From Lonicera japonica (Eukaryota; Streptophyta; Magnoliopsida; Dipsacales; Caprifoliaceae): a stretch of DNA of 64,000 nt. Location of the stretch: contig CM038463.1 in NCBI GenBank assembly GCA_021464415.1, forward strand, positions 186,001 to 250,000, read 5' to 3'. Positions 49,149-61,930 of this stretch are shown here, piece after piece. Below the pieces are notes generated by a model that saw only the letters and a program-made list of their open reading frames with translations, did not search any database and was not told the DNA's origin. Positions within the stretch are counted from its first letter, which is position 1. The number at the start of each line of letters is the position of its first letter. A program made the position numbers and the translations under genes.

Positions 49149-52100
49149 AAGTCCTCTTCTGGAACATTAAGGGCATCAATAACTCTGATTCTCAAAGAGT
49201 TCTCAAAAATCACCTCATCACTCATAAACCTGACCTTCTTATCATTGCTGAACCTATGATTCATTTTGACAGCTTTCCTCCTCAGTTTTGGCTTAGCATT
49301 GGTATGCAATTAATTGCAACCAATAATAGACCTAACCTTAAACCCAATCTCTGGGTGATGGGTTCTTTTAACATTCCCCCTCCTGTCAATATCCAAAGGC
49401 ATGACCAGCATATTACCTTTATTCAGCCCTCTCCTATTGGTGAAGTTCTTATTACTACTATCTATGCCAACAATAATCAATACACTAGAAGGCTGTTATG
49501 GCAAGAATTTTTTTAGATCATTTCTTACCACAGGGGTCCTTGGCTGGCTATAGGTGACTTTAACTGTTCTCTTGGTGCCCATGAAAAGAGAGGGCTCGCT
49601 CCTCCTCATTTATCTTCTTGTTTGGAGTTTCAAGGCATGACTGATAGCTGCAATCTCTTACACCTTCCCACCACTGGCTCTCTCTATACCTGGTCCAAGA
49701 AAAGTTATCCCTCAATGGACACCAGGCTTGATAGAGCCATATGTAACCATGAGTGGCTTCAAAGTTGGAATCAGGTTTCTTGCACTGCCCTCCCCAAAAT
49801 TGCCTCTGATCACAACCCTCTCCTATTGCATTGCATTGATTCTACTCATGTGGGTCCTAAACCTTTTAAGTTCATGGCTACCTGGTTCACTCATGAGAGT
49901 TTTCTGGAAGTGGTTAATCAGTCCTGGCAAAGCCCTTATTTGGTTGTTTGTCCTATGGTCAAAATCCAGTGGAAATTAAAGCAGCTAAAAAATGCTCTTA
50001 AGATCTGGAATGTTGAGGTGTTTGGAAATGTTCACCATGCTGTTGCTGATGCTCATGCTGCTCTAATTGACATTCGACAAAAGATTGACTATATGGGTCA
50101 CTCCTCTCATAGAGACAAGCAAGAAGAAAAGGCTCAGCATAAATTTTTTTTTTTGCTCTTAAAAGGCAAGAGAGCTTGTGGAAGGAAAAATCCAGAGTCA
50201 AATGGCTGGCTGAAGGAGACAAAAATACCACCTTCTTTCACAAAATAGCCAGGGAAAAATATGTTACCAACATAATCACCTCCCTCAATGATCATGGCAA
50301 ATCTATTTCTGACCCTCACCTTATCACCAGCCACATCCTCAGTTACTTTTAGAACCTTTACTCCACTCCTAACAATGCTGTGAACAATGGTTTCATTCAA
50401 CAAGTCATTCCCAATCTTGTCTCCGATCTTGATAATGCTGTTCTCTGTGCTGTTCCCAGTCCTGAGGAGATCAAAAATGTTGTGTTTGGCCTGATCCCCT
50501 TTCAGCTCCTAGCCCTGATGGTTTCACAGGTATCTTCTTCCAAAAATGCTAGCACATTATTGGTGATGATGTCTATAAGGCTATTGCCTTATTCTTTACT
50601 TCTGGTTGGATTCTGCCTGGCATGAACTCCAATTTTATCACCCTTATCCCAAAAGTCCCTCATGCCAATACTTTGACTGATTTCAGACCTATAGCTCTTG
50701 CTAATTTCCTTTTCAAAATCATCCCAAAAATCTTAAGTGAAAGAATAGCCCCCATTGCTGCCAATATTATCAGCCCCCAACATAATGGTTTTGTGAGAGG
50801 AAGACACATACATAATTCTATTGCTACCACCTCTGAGTGTTTTAATATGCTAGACACTAAGAATTCTGGAGGTAACATTGCTCTCAAAATTGATATAGCC
50901 AAAGCCTTTGATACCATTGACTGGGATTTCCTGCTTTAAGTGCTTCAAGCTTTTGGCTTCAGCCCCACTTTTATTGGCTGGATTAACACTTTGTTAAATT
51001 CTGCCAGAATGTCAGTGCTTGTGAATGGTTCTCCTCATGGGTATTTTAGTTGCAAGAGAGGGGTGAGACAAGGAGATCCTCTCAGTCCCATTCTATTTTG
51101 TTTGGCAGAAGATGTTCTCAGCAGGGCCATCACTTTGGAAGTTGCCAATGGCAATCTCAAGCTCATAACTGGTTCTAGAGGTGTTAATATGCCCTCCCAC
51201 TCTCTTTATGCTGATGACATTATGCTCTTCTGTTGTGGGTCTAAAAGCAATCTCAAGGTGGTTAGCAAAATTCTTTCCATATATGGGGAAGTATCTGGGC
51301 AAATCATAAACAAAAGCAAGAGCAAGGTGTATTTTGGCAAAGGGGCCATTCACAAAAAAACATACTATATGTTCTGCCCTCTCTATGACTGAAGGAAATA
51401 CCCCCTTTTCTTATCTTGGAGTTCTTATTTTCAAGGGAAAACCCAAAAGCCAGCACCTTCAATGCATTATGGGCAAAATCAGATCTAAGATGGAAGGATG
51501 GCAAGGCAAATTATTATCTTTTGTAGGCAGAAATGAATTGATTAAAGCAATGATTCTTCATATGCTCATTCACTCCTTCACTATATATCGATGGCCTACC
51601 AAGCTCCTCAAAGACCTGCAGATATGGTGTAGAAATTTTCTGTGGACATGTGACCTGCTATGTAGGAAATTAGTTACTGTGGCCTGGCATACAGTTTGTA
51701 CTCCTAAGCATTCTGGTGGACTTGGGATCAGACACATTCCTGACCTCAATAAAGCTGCTCTTTTGAAGTACATGTGGAGTATATACAAGTCAGAATCTCA
51801 GCTGAGGTTTATGCTCCATTGCAGATTTAATTTTAGAAAGCATTGCTCCACCTCTACCTACAAACCTTCCTCTATTTGGCTAGGTCTTAAACAGGCTTTG
51901 CAAATTATTAATAATCATGGTTTTTGGATTGTTGGTGATGGCCAAAACATCAACATCTGGCAGGACAACTGGTTTTCTGATGATGAGATATAGCCTGTCC
52001 CTGCCTTGCTCTCTAAGCCCAGCAAATTGGCCACCTTCATCAATCATAAGGCTTGGCAGATTCCTAGCTGGTTCCAACACCAGTACCCTCATCTTGTTGC

Positions 52101-53271
52101 TATAATCAAGGGTATTCCTTCCTCAGAATCACCAAGCTGAACAGTTCATTTGGCCCTACACTTCTCATGGAGACATCACTTTTCAAGAAGCCTACAGATT
52201 TTTCACTACTTCCACTGAGGTAGTTTGGTCAAAGCATTTGTGGAAATCCTTCATTCCTCCTAGAGTCTCTTGTGATGCATGGAAAATCCTCCATAAAAGA
52301 ATTTCCACACATGATCAATTTCAAAAAATGGGCATCCACATGGCTTCCAGGTGTGAGCTCTGCAAAAATAGCACTAAAACCATTGACCATATGTTCATAC
52401 AATGTAGATTCTCTGCTATTCCCTGGCAGTGGATTTGGTTCCATTTTAAGATCTCTGGGCAGATTCCCACCACTACTATGGGAATATGGTATCATATAAG
52501 CAATTACAAAGGCAGTCCTCAGATCAATAGCCTTCTCATAGCTTGCTGCCTCATCTGCTTTCATATTGTTTGGCAAATCAGGAATAAAGCCATCTTTGAC
52601 TGTGGAAAGCCTATAATCTCCAGCACCATTCACCATCTTAAAGGTTGGCTAATGGAAATTGCTCCATTGATCTCCAAACACATGCATAATAACATCACAG
52701 ATTTCACCATTCTCTACTCTCTGGGCATTAAAGGCAATACCAAGCCATATCCTTCCATCATTGAGGTTTTATGGCATCCTCCTCTGCCCTCTTGGATCAA
52801 GGTCAATACTGATGGCCTTGTTTTTGGCTCTCCGGGTCCTACTGCTATAGGAGGGGTTTTTAGAAACTATATAGCCTTCTTCCTTGGAGCTTTTTGTAAA
52901 CATGTTGGTATTCACATTGCCTTTTCAGCTGAGCTTCTGGCTTTATGCAAGCCATTGATCTTGCTTTTGATAAAAGATGGCATAGACTTCGGGTTGAAAT
53001 GGACTCCCTTGTCCTTGCTAAAGGGGTGATAAAAAACACCTTCAAGCCTCCTTGGAAATTCTCTACTCTCTAGACCATTTGCCATGACAAAATGCAAAGA
53101 ATGCACAAAAGAGTTTCTCACATCTTCAGAGAAGGCAATCAAGTGGCAGACAAACTATCAAAATTGGGCATACATAGTCAAAATCTCACATGGTGGAGTT
53201 CAGCACCTAGGGAGCTTAATGGCCTCATCTCCAATGATTATTTTGGGCTTCCCTTTTACAGGTTCAAATGA
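49145..53271 (+). pseudogene. LINE ORF2, family C, multiply disrupted
   Basis: Starts MKVLFWNIKG. Lesions: TAG at 49514-49516; a frameshift in a T run near 50145; TAG near 50350; a frameshift near 50500; TAA at 50937-50939; a frameshift near 51360; TAG near 51991; further shifts near 52130 and 52945; TAG near 53071. GDFN, a GVRQGDPLSP box, YADD, zf-RVT (CELCKNSTKTIDHMFIQC) and RNase H motifs remain recognisable in their fragments. It ends FKF-type residues with TGA 53269-53271. Inactive. Confidence 0.9.
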
Positions 53272-53818
53272 GTGCTCTGGCTGGATCTACTGCTGCTATC
53301 ACCTCATTCTTTGCATTAGTAATCTTCCAATTCTGCCAGAGCTATGTCTACACAGTTCTCAATGTCCAGCCAGCTACAATTCCTCCTGCATTTATCTCCT
53401 TTATTCTTAGAAATACTGCACTCATGCCCAGTTGCCTTGCTACTTCATCTGCCCTTTGGTTCTCTGCTGCAGTTATGCTAAGCCTCCCTGCTGCACCAGT
53501 TTTGGTACTGCCCAGCCCACAATTCTTTATATTCTTTTTTGTATTATTTTTTGTATTACCAATGGTCATTCTCTCTCCAGCCTTTGTATAGTTTTTTGTA
53601 TAGGGCTTTTATATCACAGAAATTGTACTGTGGACTCCATGTTTTCAGTCCATAAAACAATTTCTTTTTCCTATTTTGTAACTTCCTTAGATGACCATTG
53701 GCTTTTTTGTAAGGCTTTGGGGGTGAGCCATAACCACCTTCCAACTTGTATTTCCCCTCTTTTTTCTTTTTATGCTACTCCCTCTAATGCCCTTATAGGG
53801 TGTTAGAGTTTTTTTTAG

Positions 53819-53871
53819 AAAAAAACCTAAACCCTAAACCCTAACCCCTAAACCCTAAAACCCTAAACCCT
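53819..53871 (+). repeat. Poly(A) plus degenerate telomeric tract T9
   Basis: A short A run, then CCTAAA and about six CCCTAAA-like units including CCCTAACC and CCCTAAAA (53826-53871). The copia element is inserted at its right end. Confidence 0.92.
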
Positions 53872-53874
53872 GCC

Positions 53875-55205
53875 TGTTGGGAATTAAGGCAGTAATCATG
53901 CATCACATACACTAATTTATGCACTAATCATTAAACCCTAGGATCTATACAGTTCAATAATTATCGATAGAAAACATACCTTGTTCGAGATTCGAATTAA
54001 AATCAGTGAACACGGTGGACAGAATCTTCTGTTGTTGTCGTTCTAGCGTTGAAAATACAACGCCTCTACGGTATGCACACACGAACGAGATCGGATCCTT
54101 ACTTGGTGTACTAGCGCCTTTAGGGTTCTCACACTAATTTCGTACTCTGCCTCTGTTTCTCTCACAGTGCGGCCAAGAGGAACAATGGTCCCTTTTAAAG
54201 GGGAACCCTAGTGAGAAACCCTAAGCAACAAAACGAATTAGGCCCAAGTCCAACTTGGCCCATTTTCAATTCGTTTTGATCCAACTCGTTTTGGTGTGCG
54301 ACCCTGTAAGTTTATACTCTTCGGCAGTATAATTAAAAGCCCGTTTTATTATAGGAAATAGTAAGCAGTCTCTAGTAAAACATTACTATTACCCAAAGGG
54401 TATAATGGTCAAAACAACACAACCTTAAATTGATATTCCACATATTAACTCCTTTTGTCAATCGATATCTAGATTGAACACAAGACTAGGCAAGTGTCAT
54501 TCTTGTATAGTTCAATCTTTATTTCTTGATCTCTAAGTATAATTAATCTAAAACAAATGACATCTCATTTGTGCATGGCCATGCAAATATTAATTATACT
54601 TATCAAGGGGCCCAACGATATCTCTCTCATTATACGAGAGTGACAAATCCCATCTTGATCAACCACATACCTCTACATAGTTCATAGTATGCTCGATCAT
54701 CATCTTTATAATTACTCGGTCAAGAGCAACGTTTGATAATGCCTGACATGCTAATCCCAATGTTGGTAACCATGGCGATCTCAGGTCTCAGGATAATACG
54801 ATATCACAAATGGGGAACATCACTGATGACATTATGTAACACTCCTCGCAGTGTCCCCAAAGCGTGTCGGTCCAATACTTTGTTCACTAACAAGTATTAG
54901 CATGTTCAGCTTGATATCTCCATATTCATGACTTGTGGAACATAGTCATTAGCTGACCCATACTCTAATCATTATATCAATGTGATCTTAGGTTATTGAC
55001 ATATGATCAGGGACATCTAAACAATATTATTATAACATTACTAGCATCCCATAATCTAGTCACGTACTTGATGAACTAGTATTAATAAATATTATTTACA
55101 AAAGAATATAAAGTAAAATGAAATAAACTTTATTAATGACAATAAGCATAAGATATCCAAGTACAAATCATAATATATGAATAGTCCTAGGACATATCTC
55201 TTTCA
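53875..55205 (-). repeat. copia 3' LTR (left copy)
   Basis: 1331 bp from TGTTGGGAATTAAGG to TCTCTTTCA; nearly the same as the right LTR. The polypurine tract, minus strand AAGTGGGAGAC, adjoins it at about 55206-55217. Confidence 0.93.
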
Positions 55206-55219
55206 GTCTCCCACTTGTA

Positions 55220-56360
55220 CTAGGACCATTCATTCATAAAACGAATGCCTAGTGCACTAAAATGACGATCATGTTTAGATTGAGAAAGTGGCTTAGTCAA
55301 AGGATCAGCTACATTCTCGTCTGTGGGAACCTTGCATATCTTTACATCACCATTACTGATAATCTCACGAATGAGGTGCACTACTCCTTTTGAGTCCCTA
55401 TACATTTGCACAAATGTGAGATGCACTACCAGTATCTAATACCCAAGAAGTAGAAGAAACTGAAGTAACATTTACTTCTATAACGTAAGTACCTGAAGAC
55501 GAAGGGGCTAGTCCCTTCTTTTTGTCGTCAAGGTATTTCTTGCAGTTTCTCTTCCAATGACCCTTTTCATTGCAGTGAAAACATATCATTTCAGCTTGTA
55601 GATTAGGCTTGGGCTCAGAATTTTTCTTTTTGTTGTTCTAGTTCTTAACTTGAGCTTTACCCTTGCTTTTGGCACTGGACTTTCCTTTGCCATTTCCACC
55701 TTTCTTGAAACCCTTTCCCTTTTGAACCATCAGAACATTATTCTTACCTTTCTTAACAATGTTCTGCTCAGCTGTTTTCAGCATCCCATGCAGCTCAGTT
55801 AATGTCCTTTCCAGGCTGTGCATATTGAAGTTCATAATGAAACCATCATATGACTCAGGCAGCGACTGGAGAATGACATCAGTGGCCAACTCTTGGCTAA
55901 TGGTTGTCCCCAACCTTTCTAGGTGATCAATGTACCCAATCATTTTGAGTACATGAGGACTGACTGAGCCTCCCTCGGGAAGCTTGCATGAAAACAAAGA
56001 CTTAGTAGTCTCGAAGCATTCGACTCGAGCTTGTTCCTGAAACAAACTCTTCAGTTCCTTAACCATGTCGAATGCATTCATATTTTCAAACTGCTTCTGC
56101 AGATCAGCATTCATGCTAGCAAGCATGAGACATGAAACATCTAAATCATCATTTAAATGCTTCTGATATGCATCTTTCTGTGCACGAGGAGCATTAGCTG
56201 CCGATTCTTCAGGAATAGCATTTTCGAGGACATAATCTTTCCTCTCCTGTTTGAGAACAATTCTCAGATTCCTAAACCAGTCTAGGAAGTTGGTTGTATT
56301 TAGTTTTTCCTTCTCAAGGACAGATCGCAACGAAAAAGCAGTTGTATTATTGTTCGTCAT
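55220..56360 (-). pseudogene. copia gag + CCHC + protease start fused to RNase H end
   Basis: Gag (UBN2-type) runs from 56360 (MTNNNTTAFSLRSVLEKEKL) to a TAG at about 55638; the same frame then gives zinc knuckle CFHCNEKGHWKRNC and the protease active-site segment WVLDTGSASHICANV. At about 55405 it joins the terminal RNase H part (IREIISNGDVKICKVPTDEN, DPLTKPLS) in another frame, ending at 55220. Integrase, RT and most of RNase H are deleted. The single stop between Gag and the zinc knuckle is probably a decayed Trp codon. Confidence 0.9.
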
Positions 56361-58036
56361 CTATCTACAGCAAAATAACATATGCAAACATTTAATATGC
56401 TTATTAAAAAAATTCCTACTATGTCTTACATGCAATTGTCCCATTAGGACATAGTAGGTCCAAGATCCATATTACACAAGGTATTAGGAAAGCTTTGGCT
56501 TTTCTCTTAAACTTTGTTAATTAGGTAAGCAACATTTGTTAATTACATTCTATGCAACTCTTGGTTAGTTGAGTTTTACATCTTATGTTTCGGCTTCTCA
56601 ACACTTTGCCTCAAGGCCCAAAACCGTTTTGATGGCCTTGTGAAATCAAACCAACACTTTTCTGACTTATGGATGTCCGACTTCCATTCTATTAATTTAT
56701 GATGATCTAAGATAACCCCGCTTTGGCAGGCGTCTTCTATAATAATCATAAAATTAATAGTTATCAGTGTTGGAAAGGCACAAATAATTTCTTTTGTTCT
56801 AGGGACATAAATATGCAGTCACACAATAATACAACAGAATATTTAAACAAGCATAAACCAATAAATATGTGATATAGTATGGCCAGAGATATAAAGCTAC
56901 TAATTAACTATGCTCTCCATCCTTCGTAGCTTTGGACACTCCAAAGTTCTTGGCTATCTTCTCTTGTGATAAGGGATCCTCCATCTTCTATGCGAGGTAA
57001 TATACAAAAAATGTACAGCCTAATACAAGAGACTAGTAATATAAAATTACATTGCAAAACACAAAACGACACACAGGCCGTATTTATATATTACAATAAA
57101 AACAAGACGACGCGCAGGCCGTATTTAGTTTGGCCATACTATATCACTATAAATTATAATCCTGCAAGTTAGTATTATCTTATAACACAACATATTGCAT
57201 ACACATAAATGCGAAAATTAAATTTAATCAATTATTAAGTAAACACTAAGGGGTCGAGGGGCAACGCCCCCGCGAGGTTTGGGGCAGCGCCCCAACGGGG
57301 TCGAGGGGCAGCGCCCCAACGGGTTCGAGGGGCAGCGCCCCCGCGGGGTTTGGGGTAGCGCCCCAACCGGGGTCCAGGGGGACACCCCGGCGGCGGTCCC
57401 GCTGACCGGTCAGCGGGCTCGGTTTATGACCTGCAAGAGAATCACACCTCTGCCACCGTGGAGAATTTGAACGATTTCAAATCATTTTCTCCAGAAACGT
57501 GTCTAACCATATTAGACAGATTCGTCTAGATTAATCATGTTAATCTGTCCTGTCTCATTAATCAAATTAATCGTGAAGAACCCTATAGCCGTGATCTTAT
57601 CAGGTCTATAACGATTGCGTAAACCCTAACAGAACAATTTTGACATGCTTGTATGATAATTGTGGAATTAAAATCATGACAGCATAAAGATCCTAACGAG
57701 TAACATGCCAAAAGATGAACCCTAACCGAAAACGGCTTAACAGAATCATGAACATGTCGATAACAATCATACAGTAATCATGTTTTTGACATATCAGATC
57801 TCTATTAATCAGATTATAAAAGGACATATCGTATATGCAAACTGATTAACGAAAACAGAAAACATGCTACAGAAAACGATTAACCCATTAATCGATATTA
57901 ATAAAACCTAGCATGATACTAAAAACCGAATATGATATTAATCGAAATTTAAACGAGAATAGATCTTCAAGTTATAAAACGACTATAATCATGATCGAAA
58001 ATTAAAGAACAGTAAATAACCTCGCTCTGATACCAC
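56361..58036 (-). other. copia 5' leader and primer-binding site
   Basis: Non-coding, AT-rich interval between gag and the 5' LTR. The minus strand TGGTATCAGAGC (plus strand 58024-58035) is the initiator-Met tRNA primer-binding site, one base from the LTR. A GC-rich palindromic repeat block lies within it at 57249-57410. Confidence 0.85.
57249..57410. repeat. GC-rich imperfect tandem repeat with palindromes in copia leader
   Basis: Five or so units of about 28-34 bp built on GGGGCAGCGCCCC, spaced by AACGGGGTCGA-like linkers, followed by GCTGACCGGTCAGC. The surrounding DNA is AT-rich. Each unit is self-complementary, so the RNA would fold into consecutive stable hairpins. Confidence 0.85.
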
Positions 58037-59363
58037 TGTTGGAATTAGGGCAGTAATCATGCATCACATACACTAATTTATGCACTAATCATTAAACACT
58101 AGGATCTATACAGTTCAATAATTATCGATAGAAAACATACCTTGTTCGAGATTCGAATTAAAATCAGTGAACACGGTGGACAGAATCTTCTGTTGTTGTC
58201 GTTCTAGCGTTGAAAATACAACGCCTCTACGGTATGCACACACGAACGAGATCGGATCCTTACTTGGTGTACTAAGGCCTTTAGGGTTCTCACACTAATT
58301 TCGTACTCTGCCTTTGTTTCTCTCACAGTGCGGCCAAGAGGAACAATGGTCCCTTTTAAAGGGGAACCCTAGTGAGAAACCCTAAGCAACAAAACGAATT
58401 AGGCCTAAGTCCAACTTGGCCCATTTTCAATTCGTTTTGATCCAACTCGTTTTGGTGTGCGACCCTGTAGGTTTATACTCTTCGGCAGTATAATTAAAAG
58501 CCCGTTTTATTATAGGAAATAGTAAGCAGTCTCTAGTAAAACATTACTATTACCCAAAGGGTATAATGGTAAAACACACACCTTAAATTGATATTCCACA
58601 TATTAACTCCTTTTGTCAATCGATATCTAGATTGAACACAAGACTAGGCAAGTGTCATTCTTGTATAGTTCAATCTTTATTTCTTGATCTCTAAGTATAA
58701 TTAATCTAAAACAAATGACATCTCATTTGTGCATGGCCATGCAAATATTAATTATACTTATCAAGGGGCCCAACGATATCTCTCTCATTATACGAGAGTG
58801 ACAAATCCCATCTTGATCAACCACATACCTCTACATAGTTCATAGTATGCTCGATCATCATCTTTATAATTACTCGGTCAAGAGCAACGTTTGATAATGC
58901 CTGACATGCTAATCCCAATGTTGGTAACCATGGCGATCTCAGGTCTCAGGATAATACGATATCACAAATGGGGAACATCACTGATGACATTATGTAACAC
59001 TCCTCACAGTGTCCCCAAAGCGGGTCGGTCCAATACTTTGTTCACTAACAAGTATCAGTATGTTCAGCTTGATATCTCCATATTCATGACTTGTGGAACA
59101 TAGTCATCAGCTAACCCATATTCTAATCATTATATCAATGTGATCCTAGGTTATTGACATATGATCAGGGACATCTAAACAATATTATTATAACATTACT
59201 AGCATCCCACAATCTAGTCATGTACTTGATGAACTAGTATTAATAAATATTATTTACAAGAGAATATAAAGTAAAATGAAATAAACTTTATTAATGACAA
59301 TAAGCATAAGATATCCAAGTGCAAATCATAATATATGAATAGTCCTAGGACATATCTCTTTCA
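58037..59363 (-). repeat. copia 5' LTR (right copy)
   Basis: 1327 bp, TGTTGGAATTAGGGC to TCTCTTTCA. It differs from the left copy by scattered substitutions and small indels, so the insertion is not brand new. Confidence 0.93.
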
Positions 59364-59368
59364 CTGCC

Positions 59369-60078
59369 TCCATCTAGTTCACCTAATGGTGGTGCCCCAA
59401 ATGCCCCAAACACCTCTCTAACACACCACAACTTCACCTCATCAACTGAAACCATTGTTCCATGCTCAGTTGACCAAAGCCATACCCCTTTATCCCCACA
59501 AAATGATCACTTTCCCATACACTCTCTTCCTTCCTCCACCAGTTCATAACTCATTCTCTCCTCTTAATGGAAGATTCTGGTCTAACATGGCTGAGTAAGA
59601 ACCATTTTTAAGCTCTGAAGCTGTTACTGATGCTCAGTTGGCTAAAAATATCTCCCAGGCTTATATTCAATTAATGGAAGGTGATAACACTTCTGTCCTT
59701 GATCAGTCTACCCCATGCAAAAATAACAGTGCCTCTCCCATAGTGCACCCCATTTCTTCAGTCACAGCTAGCAATAAAGCCTCCAGTTTTGCTAATAAGG
59801 GCAAGCATAAGGCCCCTCTTTCCAAAGCTAAACAAAAGAAGTTACAAACAGTTGCCAATAGAAAAGGCAGAAATGAAGCCAGGCATTCTGTTAGCCACAG
59901 CACTCAAGCAAGTACCAATGAAACTTATGCGGACATATTATACAATGATATCATTGCCAGGGACAACAATGCTCTGAGCTGCTCCTTGGATGGTTCTGAA
60001 TCAGTCTCACAAGATATGCCAAATTCTGCCAGTTCTGACAGTTCATACTGCAGAAATACTACCACCCAATCCTCATGA
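59369..60078 (+). pseudogene. LINE ORF1 C-terminal tail, family A
   Basis: It corresponds to the family A tail from TIVPCSVDQSHTP onward. A 1-nt loss near 59535 and TAA at about 59596 (in WSNMAE*EP) break it; from 59638 the frame is open to TGA 60078 with YIQLMEGDNTSVLDQ, basic KGKHKAPLSKAKQKK and LYNDIIARDNN. The stop overlaps the ORF2 ATG as ATGA. Confidence 0.87.
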
Positions 60079-61216
60079 AAATCCTTTATTGGAACATTAG
60101 AGGCATCAACAATGTTGAGTCTCAAAGAGCCCTTAAGAACCATTACAGCAATCATAAACCAGATATGTTATTCCTCTCTCAACCATTTGTTGAATTTCAA
60201 AAAGTTCCCCCCTTTTTTTGGATTTTTATTGGCATGCACTTCTTTGCTGTCAATAACAGACCTAATAAACCACCCAATCTGTGGATTCTCAAATCTACAT
60301 GCTGTCCTCAACCCAATACCATCTCTTCCTCTAGTCAACATATCACTTTCTCTGTAAGATACCACAATAAACCTTTTTTGATATCAGCCATATATGCCCA
60401 CAATGATCATAGAACTAGAAGAATTTTTTGGGAGGAGCTCACTTGCATCAAAAGTAGTCATCAGGATCCTTGGCTGGTCATTGGTGATTTTAATTGTATT
60501 CTTGGAGCTTATGAAAAAAGAGGTGGGAAACCTCCTCTTGCTTCTTCTTGTTTTGAATTTCAAGCCTTCACTGATACTTGTGACATGGTACACTTGGATA
60601 CCACTGGCCATTTTTTCACTTGGTCTAAACATGCCACTTCAAACATAGACTCTAGGCTGGATAGAGCTCTATGTAGTCATGATTGGTTTGATAGTTGGCA
60701 ATCAGTCAACTGCACAGCCCTCACCAGATATGCTTTAGATCATACTCCTCTCATCCTAAACTCCTATAATGATACCATTAGTGGTACCAAACCCTTTAGA
60801 TTCACTTCAGCCTGGATGCTCCACCCATCTTTTGAAGATGTTGTGACCAAGGCATGGGCTAAAGATGTGCCTGCAAATTGCCCTATGGTCACCATTCAGC
60901 TTAAGTTAAAACAGCTCAAGCAGGACCTTAAAATTTAGAATGCAGAAGTGTTAGGAAATATTAATGACAAAGTCAAAAATGCTGCTGAGCAATTGCAAAA
61001 AATCCAACTTCAAGGATGGTCATTCTCATGCCTTGACCTGTTGGAAGCTGAGGCACAAGCTAAGTTCATCCAAGCTAGTCACATGCAAGAAGTGTTCTGG
61101 AAAGAAAAAGATAGAATCAACTGGTTAAAGGATGGGGACAGGAGCACAGCTTTCTTTCATAGGATAGCTAAACAAAGATGGGCAACTAGCAAGATCACAA
61201 GCCTGAAGAGTGGACT
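60075..61216 (+). pseudogene. LINE ORF2 N-terminal part, family A: endonuclease and linker
   Basis: Starts MKILYWNIRG. GDFN and the SRLDRALC segment are present; the SDH motif reads LDH (ALDHTPL), a change at a conserved endonuclease position. TAG at 60936-60938 replaces Trp; the same frame then continues through GNINDKVKNA and WLKDGDRSTAFFHRIAKQRW to about 61216, where the insert begins. Inactive. Confidence 0.88.
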
Positions 61217-61506
61217 TTACCATTATTTTGGATGATGGGCTATGGATTTGTACAAACGGTTTTTTATATATATATATGTGGAGTTGGTTGTGATTGTGTT
61301 TGTGTTAATGTGTTTTGTAAACCTCTTAAACTTGGTTTTACTTAAATAAACTCCACATACCGAGCATTTGTAAAACTGGACATTTTATTTAGGAAAAGTT
61401 TTTAAAAGTCATGGATTTTATATTTTAAACCCGCCGTCGCGTACGGCATCCGTGATTAACCGGGTCCCGGAGGTGAAAATCTCAGAACGGGATTCGGGGC
61501 GTCACA
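61217..61506 (+). repeat. LTR-like fragment inside E10
   Basis: About 290 bp unrelated to LINE, with a TATATATATA run, AATAAA-like sequence and a GC-rich end running CCGCCGTCGCGTACGGC to GGGCGTCACA. The end matches, in inverse orientation, the start of the DNA at 61947, so both are termini of one LTR family. The left boundary is approximate. Confidence 0.65.
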
Positions 61507-61930
61507 CCAGCCCCCTCTTTCAGCTCTGTTTTCTGCCAGCAAAACTTAACACAGTGCACTGTTTTCTCCATTTAGTGCACTGCCAGAAGAATGTACATTG
61601 ACAGCACTTGTAGCATTTGGAGCTTTTTCTATTTTTTAGATAGGCTCTATTTTTTGGCTGCCACCTGTTTGTGGCACAGTTATTGCTATTTCCTTTTTGG
61701 TATATGTTGTATAGTTTTTTGTCTTAGGCTTTTTCATAATTATAATTACTTTGTGGACTGTTTGAGTTCAATCTATAAGGCAATTATTCTTTTTTTGGCC
61801 TTAGTTACCAAAATTAATAAAAAATGGGTTTTTTATAAGGCTTTAGGGGTGAGCTGTATCCACCTTCCAATTTGTATTATTTTTTATGGCATTTCCTCAT
61901 ACTCCTTGATGGCAGTTTGAGATTTTATTT
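61507..61930 (+). other. E10 3' UTR
   Basis: T-rich tail with GTGGACTG...CAATCTAT (a decayed form of the TGGACT/AGTCCA hairpin, about 61752-61777), a GGCTTTAGGGGTGAGC box as in family C, and the terminal stem near 61896-61921. The upstream ORFs are family A, so the element is mosaic. Confidence 0.68.

Larger units (their letters stand above)
46130..53825 (+). mobile_element. LINE E9 (family C), nearly full length, decayed
   Basis: It lacks only the leader and the first ORF1 codons. ORF1, ORF2 and the 3' UTR are collinear with E4 but carry many stops and frameshifts. The 3' UTR (53272-53818) keeps TGGACT...AGTCCA (53631-53652), TGGCT...AGCCA (53699-53730) and terminal CTCTAATGCCC/GGGTGTTAGAG (53782-53808). 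Confidence 0.9.
53875..59363 (-). mobile_element. Ty1/copia LTR retrotransposon, internally deleted
   Basis: Complete ends on the minus strand: 5' LTR 58037-59363, PBS, leader, gag, start of protease, C-terminal end of RNase H, PPT, 3' LTR 53875-55205. The 5-bp target duplication CTGCC is present (53870-53874 and 59364-59368). Integrase and RT are missing, so it is a non-autonomous derivative. It sits 3 bp from the telomere/E10 boundary. The solo LTR in E4 is from the same family. Confidence 0.95.

Noticed and set aside
57249..57410. CRISPR-like or tRNA-like repeat array
   Set aside because: Units are imperfect, contiguous and palindromic without unique spacers, and lie in a plant copia leader.
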